Shown piece after piece: positions 36,146-40,870 of a stretch of DNA of 40,870 bases. The position numbers and the translations under genes were made by a program. This DNA is from a virus, in the IMG/VR virus record IMGVR_UViG_3300012263_000005, positions 1 to 40,870 of that record, one strand, 5' to 3'. The notes below the pieces were generated by a model, which saw only the letters and a list, made by a program, of their open reading frames with translations, did no database searches and was not told the origin of the DNA. The first letter of the stretch is position 1. Every line of letters starts with the position of its first letter.

Positions 36146-36988
36146 GTGAGAAAAAGAAATTATCTAAACAATAGAGACATTTTATCAGAAATACACAGAT
36201 CTAAAAATACGTTTAACAGTTATGTTGACAAAGAATATCATCAATACGATATTATTCTACTTGATGTTAATAAGATTAACATTCGCACAGTAGCAGAAGC
36301 AAAACGAAATCGTGCGAAACGAATGGCATTAGAAAATTATGAGACCAGAGCAACAGCAGGCGAAAAGATCAAACTGTCTGAATGCGAGATTGATTATAAA
36401 ACTATAGAAAAGACAGACGTAATTTTTAGAATTATGACGTTTGATCATGTACCCGACGAGCCTGGTCGTAAGAAGAATCCAAAAACGGTTGCAGACGGTA
36501 AGACCAAACTGAACTTTCCGCCCTTTCAGCATTGGAAATACAACGACGCAGGCGAATTAGTCTGTGTAGGCAAGAGTCATTGGGCTGGTGGTATGGAAAA
36601 CGGATGTTTTTCAAAAGACCACGGAAGAGCAACCAACAAACTTGCTATGATGTGGATGAAGTTGGTGGATCGATATGCTACTCGTGGCAACGTTCGTGGC
36701 TATACCTACAACGATGAGATGAAGGGTCAGGCCATACTACAGTTATCACAGATTGGCCTACAGTTTGATGAAGCCAAGTCAAACAATCCGTTCGCATACT
36801 ATACCGCTGCGGTCACGAACAGCTTTGTTCGAGTGATCAATATAGAAAAGCGTAACCAAAACATTAGAGATGACATTCTGGAGATGAATGATCTTAACCC
36901 TAGTTACACCAGACTACATGAAGGTGAATGGGAAGCCAGTGTTAAACGCAATGAGTCAGCTGGTGCTACTGGATTTTCAGACAAATAA
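36146..36988 (+). CDS. 55: Late transcription sigma factor gp55
   Basis: Phage sigma factor that joins host RNA polymerase to recognise late promoters, in T4 with gp33 and the gp45 sliding clamp. The conserved core is in the C-terminal half: a KLAMMWMKLVDRYATRG helix, RGYTYNDEMKGQAILQLSQI, then LQFDEAKSNNPFAYYTAAVTNSF and a basic INIEKRNQNIRDD segment, matching T4 gp55's KNPHAYITQACFNAFVQRI region and related sigma-70 region-2 helices. The first ~140 residues extend beyond T4 gp55 (280 versus 185 aa); they include an RMALENYE-type basic helix and a FPPFQHWKYNDAGELVCVG stretch I recall from marine T4-like gp55 proteins. Start is GTG behind a GGAGG site and a perfect sigma70 promoter. Confidence 0.9.
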   Translation: MRKRNYLNNRDILSEIHRSKNTFNSYVDKEYHQYDIILLDVNKINIRTVAEAKRNRAKRMALENYETRATAGEKIKLSECEIDYKTIEKTDVIFRIMTFDHVPDEPGRKKNPKTVADGKTKLNFPPFQHWKYNDAGELVCVGKSHWAGGMENGCFSKDHGRATNKLAMMWMKLVDRYATRGNVRGYTYNDEMKGQAILQLSQIGLQFDEAKSNNPFAYYTAAVTNSFVRVINIEKRNQNIRDDILEMNDLNPSYTRLHEGEWEASVKRNESAGATGFSDK

Positions 36989-36991
36989 CAG

Positions 36992-37020
36992 TTGACTTTT
37001 GTCCAACGATATCATATACT
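36992..37020 (+). promoter_or_regulatory. Sigma70-type promoter for gp47
   Basis: TTGACT (36992-36997), 17-base spacer, TATACT (37015-37020), in the gap after gp55. Predicted transcripts would start near 37027, just before the gp47 ribosome site. This argues against the longer gp47 frame that opens at 36999 inside the promoter. Confidence 0.75.
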
Positions 37021-37032
37021 TAACAAAACTAC

Positions 37033-37036
37033 GGAG
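37033..37036 (+). promoter_or_regulatory. Shine-Dalgarno for gp47 (GGAG)
   Basis: GGAG seven bases before TTG 37044. It supports a TTG start placed immediately before the first catalytic beta-strand. Confidence 0.65.
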
Positions 37037-37043
37037 TTTAAAT

Positions 37044-38057
37044 TTGTTTAACAAAGCAGCGGTATTCACCGACATACATTTTGGCAATAAAAGCAACAGT
37101 AAAGTACACAATCAAGATTGCGAAGATTTTGTAGACTGGTATATTGAGACTGCGCAAGCAAATGGTTGTGAGGTTGGTATTTTTTGTGGTGATTGGAATC
37201 ACAATCGCAACAGTCTTAACCTCACAACCATGGATGCTGGTATCAGAAGCCTAGAAAAACTTGGCAAAGCCTTTGACAAGTTCTACATGTTCGCAGGCAA
37301 TCATGATCTTTACTACAAAGACAAGCGTGATATCAAAAGCACTGAGTGGGCCAAGCACATTCCAGGCATCACAGTGGTAGATGAGATCAAGGTGATCGAC
37401 GATGTAGCACTGGTGCCTTGGTTGGTAGGTGATGAATGGAAGCGTGTAAAGAAGTTAGAGTGCAAATACATGTTTGGACACTTCGAACTGCCTACGTTCT
37501 TAATGAATGCCATGGTTCGTATGCCAGACCACGGTGAACTCACAGTTGAACAGTTGGCAAAACCCAAGTATGTGTTCAGTGGTCACTTCCATGCTCGTCA
37601 GAAACAGGGTAATGTACACTATATGGGCAATGCGTTTCCACACAACTATTCTGATGCTTGGGATGATCGTCGAGGTATGATGATCCTGGACAGAGCCAAC
37701 GATCTAGAACCTGAATATATCAACTGGGAAGACTGTCCAAAGTATAGAACAGTAAAACTGAGCCGGCTGATAGATGAACAGTCTACCATGATCAAAAGTA
37801 AAATGTATCTGCGGGTAGAACTGGATCTGCCTACCAGCTTTGAAGAGGCCAGCTTTGTTAAAGAAATGTTCATTCAACAGTATGGTTGTAGAGAAATTAC
37901 ACTAATTCCGCAAAAACAGATCAATGAGATCAATACTGATCTGGATATTGCTCAGTTCGAAAGCGTGGATCAGATCGTAGCCAACGAAATTGCTGCTCTA
38001 GACACAGAGTCGTATAACAAAAAACTGCTTTTAGACATTTATAGTGGATTAGAATAA
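37044..38057 (+). CDS. 47: Recombination endonuclease subunit gp47 (Mre11/SbcD family)
   Basis: Nuclease subunit of the gp46/gp47 complex, which resects DNA ends for recombination-dependent replication and host DNA breakdown. The calcineurin-type metallophosphoesterase motifs are in order and intact: FTDIHFG (Asp10, His12), FCGDWNHN, AGNHDLYY, FGHFELP and SGHFHARQ; these bind two metal ions. About 337 aa from the chosen start, close to T4 gp47 (339 aa). The frame is open back to a TTG at 36999, but that codon lies within the promoter. TTG 37044 has a ribosome site and puts the first strand (KAAVFTDIHFG) at the N-terminus as in T4. gp46 follows after three bases, as expected for a complex made in fixed ratio. 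Confidence 0.93.
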   Translation: MFNKAAVFTDIHFGNKSNSKVHNQDCEDFVDWYIETAQANGCEVGIFCGDWNHNRNSLNLTTMDAGIRSLEKLGKAFDKFYMFAGNHDLYYKDKRDIKSTEWAKHIPGITVVDEIKVIDDVALVPWLVGDEWKRVKKLECKYMFGHFELPTFLMNAMVRMPDHGELTVEQLAKPKYVFSGHFHARQKQGNVHYMGNAFPHNYSDAWDDRRGMMILDRANDLEPEYINWEDCPKYRTVKLSRLIDEQSTMIKSKMYLRVELDLPTSFEEASFVKEMFIQQYGCREITLIPQKQINEINTDLDIAQFESVDQIVANEIAALDTESYNKKLLLDIYSGLE

Positions 38058-38060
38058 CCA

Positions 38061-38333
38061 ATGGCAATTAAAATCAAAGATTTAACTGTAAAGAACTTTA
38101 TGAGTGTGGGCAATCAGACCCAGGCTGTTAACTTTAACAGGGAACAACTGACTTTGGTGCTGGGGGAGAACCTAGACCAGGGTGGTGATGACACTGGTTC
38201 ACGCAATGGTACTGGTAAGTGTGTTTGTATAAATACTATTGTAAAGGTAAAAAACACTAAAACTGGTGAAATTTACGAAACAACTGTAGGAGATTTATAC
38301 AATGCCGCGATGGGACAACAATCTAAAAGATAA
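38061..38333 (+). CDS. 46: gp46 N-terminal fragment fused to N-intein
   Basis: 90-aa ORF. Residues 1-53 are the N-terminus of gp46, the SbcC/Rad50-like ATPase partner of gp47: IKDLTVKNFMSVGN (first strand), LTLVLGENLDQGGDD, and the Walker A loop up to NGTGK (residues 49-53). At Cys54 the sequence changes to an intein block A (CVCINTIVKVKN) followed by TGEIYETTVGDLYNA, ending at a TAA stop after 37 intein residues. It cannot work alone: the P-loop lacks its Ser/Thr and everything beyond. The missing part is encoded from 39384. A frameshift or pseudogene is unlikely because the break is exactly at a classic intein site and both splice-junction residues are present. Confidence 0.9.
   Translation: MAIKIKDLTVKNFMSVGNQTQAVNFNREQLTLVLGENLDQGGDDTGSRNGTGKCVCINTIVKVKNTKTGEIYETTVGDLYNAAMGQQSKR
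38220..38330 (+). other. N-intein (IntN, 37 residues) of a split intein
   Basis: Begins with the nucleophile Cys1 immediately after the Walker A lysine. Block A is intact. The piece stops well before block B, so the split is far earlier than in most natural split inteins, whose N-part is about 80-125 residues. Confidence 0.85.
38288..38292 (+). promoter_or_regulatory. Shine-Dalgarno for the nested endonuclease (AGGAG)
   Basis: AGGAG lies inside the N-intein coding sequence, nine bases before the ATG at 38302 in another frame. It implies independent translation of the endonuclease. Confidence 0.7.
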
Positions 38334-39408
38334 TTGTATTAATATTTTGGATAATGTTATTAAAAACTTAAAACCTGATCGTAGAGAATTAATTCTCTAC
38401 GAAATTTTATCTTTAGGTATTATTAATAATAAAAAAAAGATTGAGCAATATATCAGAAATAAGTTAGGATTAACTTCTAAACATGCTCGTCACACAACCC
38501 AATACTGGAGTTTACGCGGCTGGAGCGAAAATGAATCTTACGTAAAGTCAAAAGAGAATAAACAAAAAAATGTTAAAAGTGTATATAGCAAGGAATTTTG
38601 GTTAGAAAAAATTAATCCATATACTAATAAACCTTATACTATCGAAGAAGCAGATTTTGAACGTAATTGTCGGCGTCCTATTCGAAAAGAATACTGGGTT
38701 AAAAAAGGATATAACGAAGTTGAAGCTATGCATCTAGCAGAACAAACAAAGAGCGACAATAATAAAAAAGGAGCTAGTCAATCTGCTAACTCAACAGTGC
38801 GACATGTTGCATCAAAACGATGCGTTGACTATTATACCGCTCGAGATTATTCTGAAGAAGATGCCAAAAAATTAGTTTCTGAATCACAAAAGCATTTTTC
38901 TAAAGAAATATGCATAGAAAAATACGGAAAAGAAAAAGGGTTAAAGATTTGGCAAGAAAGACAAGATCGATGGCAAGCTAGATTAAGCGTAAAATCTGAC
39001 GAAGAAAAGGCCAGAATTAATAGACTTAAACTATCAAAAGGAATTACTGTATCAAAAGCAGAAAAAGAAATAATTAATGAAATTAAAAAAGCTAATAAAA
39101 ATTTAATTGTTTATCCGCAGTATTCGTTATCTGTTAACAACAAAAAACAGTATGTTTATGATATTGTAGTTGATAAAAAGATTATCGAATATAACGGCAA
39201 CTTTTGGCATTGTAATCCAAAGATGTATACAGAAGATTATATAAATCCTAGAACTAAGATAAAAGCATCTGATAAATGGACCAGTGATATTAAAAAAATC
39301 GAATATGCTCAAACTCAAGGCTACGTAGTTATGGTTGTTTGGGAAAGTGATTTTAAAGAAAATAAAGAGGAAGTATTAAAAAAATGCATACAATTTCTAA
39401 CACAGTGA
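38302..39408 (+). CDS. Free-standing Vsr-like (EDxHD-type) homing endonuclease
   Basis: 368 aa, in a different frame from both gp46 halves and overlapping the first by 32 and the second by 25 bases. The C-terminal ~120 residues match the very-short-patch-repair-like nuclease fold: a Glu-bearing helix (EKEIINEIKKAN), YVYDIVVDKKIIEYNGNFWH (catalytic Asp and His), then DIKKIEYAQTQGYVVMVVWESD. The first ~240 residues carry repeated basic helix-rich units (EFWLEKINPYTNKPYTIEEA, EYWVKKGYNEVEA, IEKYGKEKGLKIWQERQDRW) that probably bind DNA; similar units occur in phage homing endonucleases. Much more A+T-rich than gp47 or gp46, a sign of transfer. Expected job: cutting uninterrupted gp46 alleles so the whole cassette is copied in by repair. 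Confidence 0.8.
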   Translation: MPRWDNNLKDNCINILDNVIKNLKPDRRELILYEILSLGIINNKKKIEQYIRNKLGLTSKHARHTTQYWSLRGWSENESYVKSKENKQKNVKSVYSKEFWLEKINPYTNKPYTIEEADFERNCRRPIRKEYWVKKGYNEVEAMHLAEQTKSDNNKKGASQSANSTVRHVASKRCVDYYTARDYSEEDAKKLVSESQKHFSKEICIEKYGKEKGLKIWQERQDRWQARLSVKSDEEKARINRLKLSKGITVSKAEKEIINEIKKANKNLIVYPQYSLSVNNKKQYVYDIVVDKKIIEYNGNFWHCNPKMYTEDYINPRTKIKASDKWTSDIKKIEYAQTQGYVVMVVWESDFKENKEEVLKKCIQFLTQ

Positions 39409-39755
39409 AGAGAAAATTTGTTAATAGCATAGACTTATCAGACTTGGAAATTGAGACTGATACTGGTTGGCAGCTAATAACATCGATACATAAAACTATT
39501 CCATATAATGTATGGATAATCAAAACATCTTCTGGTAAGTTCTTAAGGTGTGCAGATACTCATATTCTTTTTAACGGAGAATTCAATGAAGTTTTTGTAA
39601 AGGACTTAATTGAAAATCAATCTACAATTTTAACTGTAGACGGGGTCGAATTAGTTACCAGTATTGTAAAAAAGTCGTACACCGAAAACATGTTTGATTT
39701 AACTGTAGACAGTAATGATCATAGATTTTATACAAACGGAATACTTTCTCATAAC
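39384..39755 (+). other. C-intein (IntC, 124 residues) of a split intein
   Basis: Contains block B-like LRCADTHILF (His60), block F-like MFDLTVDSNDHRFYTNG and terminal block G ILSHN with the penultimate His and final Asn needed for branch resolution. The next residue, Thr, is the +1 nucleophile and also the Walker A threonine of gp46. Together with IntN it makes about 161 residues, a normal mini-intein size without an internal endonuclease domain. Confidence 0.88.
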
Positions 39756-40870
39756 ACCACAATAATCAACGCACTCAGCTATGCTCTGTATGGTCAAGCA
39801 CTTACCAACATCAAACGCAACAACCTAATCAACAAGATCAACAACAAAGGCATGTTGGTCACACTCCATTTTGAAAAGGATGGGCAGGATTACAGGATTG
39901 AGCGGGGACGTTCGCCCAATGTGCTAAAGTTCTATGTGAATGACCAAGAACAACATCTGACTGACGAGAGTCAAGGCGATAGTAGACAGACTCAAGAGAC
40001 CATCAGCACACTGTTGGGTATGAGTCATGACATGTTCAAGCACATTGTAGCACTGAACACCTATTCAGAGCCGTTCTTGAGCATGAGAGCCAACGATCAA
40101 CGTGCTATTATCGAACAACTGCTGGGTATTACACTGCTAACTGAGAAGGCAGATGCTCTCAAAGAGCAGGTTCGTATAACCAAAGACGCAATCACAGAAG
40201 AAACACTGAAGATTGATGCGATTCGCACTGCCAACATCAAGATCGAAGCTGGTATTGAACAGTTGATTGGTAGACAACGTGCTTGGCAATCGAAAAAGAA
40301 GCAGGACATTGCAAAATTAGAAAGTGCCATTGCCCAATTAGAAGAACTAGACATTGATAAAGAGCTGGAAGCACATGAACTACTGCAAAACTGGAACGAT
40401 CTCAACAATGCTAGTACAGCACTGAACAAAGAACGGTCGACTCTTGAAACTGCACTGTTGAGAGCAGACAGTTCGGTTAAGAAGGCTGAAAAGGACATCA
40501 AAGAACTTGACGATGCTATGTGTTATGCATGTGGTCAAGAACTTCATGAGACCAAGAAAGCCGAGATACTTGCTAAAAAGACCAAAGAGCTAGAAGATGC
40601 AATGTTGTATCAATCAGAAGTAGATACAAAGCTTAAAGATGTGATGAAAGGTCTATCAGAAATTGGCGAAATCAATTATAAGCCCAGCACTTTCTATGAC
40701 ACTGCCAAAGCTGCGTATGATCATAGAAGCAACGTAGACGGATTGAAACAATCATTGAATTCAAAAATTGAAGAAGATGATCCTTACCTTGCTCAGATAG
40801 ATGATCTCAAAACCACTGCTATACAGGAAATACGTTGGGACATGGTAAATGATCTCACCAGCTTTAGAGA
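39384..40870 (+). CDS. 46: C-intein fused to main part of gp46 (3' end outside window)
   Basis: Own ATG with GAGGA upstream and an in-frame stop at 39363, so it is translated separately. Residues 1-124 are the C-intein. From residue 125 the gp46 sequence resumes as TTIINALSYALYGQA, the rest of Walker A plus the following helix, matching T4 gp46 KSTMLEAITFGLFGK. Then come a KRNNLINKINNKG-type segment, RIERGRSPNVLKFYV, LLGMSHDMFKHIVALNTY with the Q/lid-region context, and long coiled coils broken by the zinc hook CYAC (residues 380-383, 40521-40532), which dimerises Rad50-type arms. The signature, Walker B and second coil half lie beyond the window. Activity should depend on trans-splicing with the 38061-38333 product. 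Confidence 0.9.
   Translation, partial: MHTISNTVKRKFVNSIDLSDLEIETDTGWQLITSIHKTIPYNVWIIKTSSGKFLRCADTHILFNGEFNEVFVKDLIENQSTILTVDGVELVTSIVKKSYTENMFDLTVDSNDHRFYTNGILSHNTTIINALSYALYGQALTNIKRNNLINKINNKGMLVTLHFEKDGQDYRIERGRSPNVLKFYVNDQEQHLTDESQGDSRQTQETISTLLGMSHDMFKHIVALNTYSEPFLSMRANDQRAIIEQLLGITLLTEKADALKEQVRITKDAITEETLKIDAIRTANIKIEAGIEQLIGRQRAWQSKKKQDIAKLESAIAQLEELDIDKELEAHELLQNWNDLNNASTALNKERSTLETALLRADSSVKKAEKDIKELDDAMCYACGQELHETKKAEILAKKTKELEDAMLYQSEVDTKLKDVMKGLSEIGEINYKPSTFYDTAKAAYDHRSNVDGLKQSLNSKIEEDDPYLAQIDDLKTTAIQEIRWDMVNDLTSFR

Noticed and set aside
36999-37043. Longer gp47 N-terminus from TTG 36999
   Set aside because: The segment overlaps a good sigma70 promoter, lacks a ribosome site, and has no counterpart in T4 gp47.
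38061-38333. gp46 as a broken pseudogene or frameshift
   Set aside because: The break is exactly at a P-loop intein site, with an intein Cys, terminal His-Asn and +1 Thr, and the resumed ORF has its own start and an intact reading frame to the window end.
40097-40501. Minus-strand 134-aa frame
   Set aside because: It is the antisense shadow of the gp46 coiled-coil region; the Ser/Ala-rich composition is what reversed coiled-coil codons give.
1-40870. tRNA genes, CRISPR arrays, insertion sequences, attachment sites
   Set aside because: Reading through the few non-coding gaps (all under about 120 bases) gave no cloverleaf, spaced repeat, transposase or direct-repeat boundary.

Overview
The window looks like part of the genome of a marine T4-like myovirus (cyanophage or pelagimyophage type). 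It carries a tail baseplate and fibre module on the minus strand and the T4-type late sigma factor gp55 and recombination nuclease gp47/gp46 on the plus strand. There are no tRNAs, metabolic genes or bacterial genes, so the host cannot be fixed. Marine origin is inferred from resemblance to cyanophage and pelagiphage structural proteins, from memory rather than a search.

Minus strand, read from 36063 down to 1: a gp48/gp54-like tail-tube cap protein, gp53, a 1059-aa tail protein, a possible 24-aa peptide, a muramidase-like protein, gp5 hub (OB fold, beta-helix, M15 peptidase domain), gp25, gp6, a giant 5262-aa protein filling 39% of the window, a ~200-aa virion protein, three paralogous fibre proteins sharing an N-terminal domain (one with a tail-collar domain), and two more paralogous virion proteins, the last cut by the window edge. 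Most genes abut or overlap by 1-4 bases (TAATG, ATGA), so this is one or a few long late transcripts. NATAAATA/CTAAATA motifs resembling T4 late promoters (TATAAATA) precede six genes. gp55 is encoded next door and is the factor expected to read them.

Plus strand, 36091 to 40870: a consensus sigma70 promoter drives gp55. A second good sigma70 promoter lies between gp55 and gp47 and shows that gp47 starts at TTG 37044. gp46 follows but is fractured. Its first 53 residues end inside the Walker A loop and continue into a 37-residue N-intein. A Vsr-like (EDxHD-type) homing endonuclease follows in another frame. A separate ORF then begins with a 124-residue C-intein ending in His-Asn and resumes gp46 exactly at the Walker A threonines. 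Active gp46 should therefore require protein trans-splicing. The very early split of the intein and the free-standing endonuclease nested between its halves are the most notable content here.

Together the genes cover late-gene switching (gp55), recombination-dependent replication and DNA repair (gp46/47), and the tail end that binds the host, crosses the cell wall and triggers contraction. Coding density is very high; no gene-free stretch exceeds about 120 bases, and I see no tRNA, CRISPR array, IS element or clear terminator.
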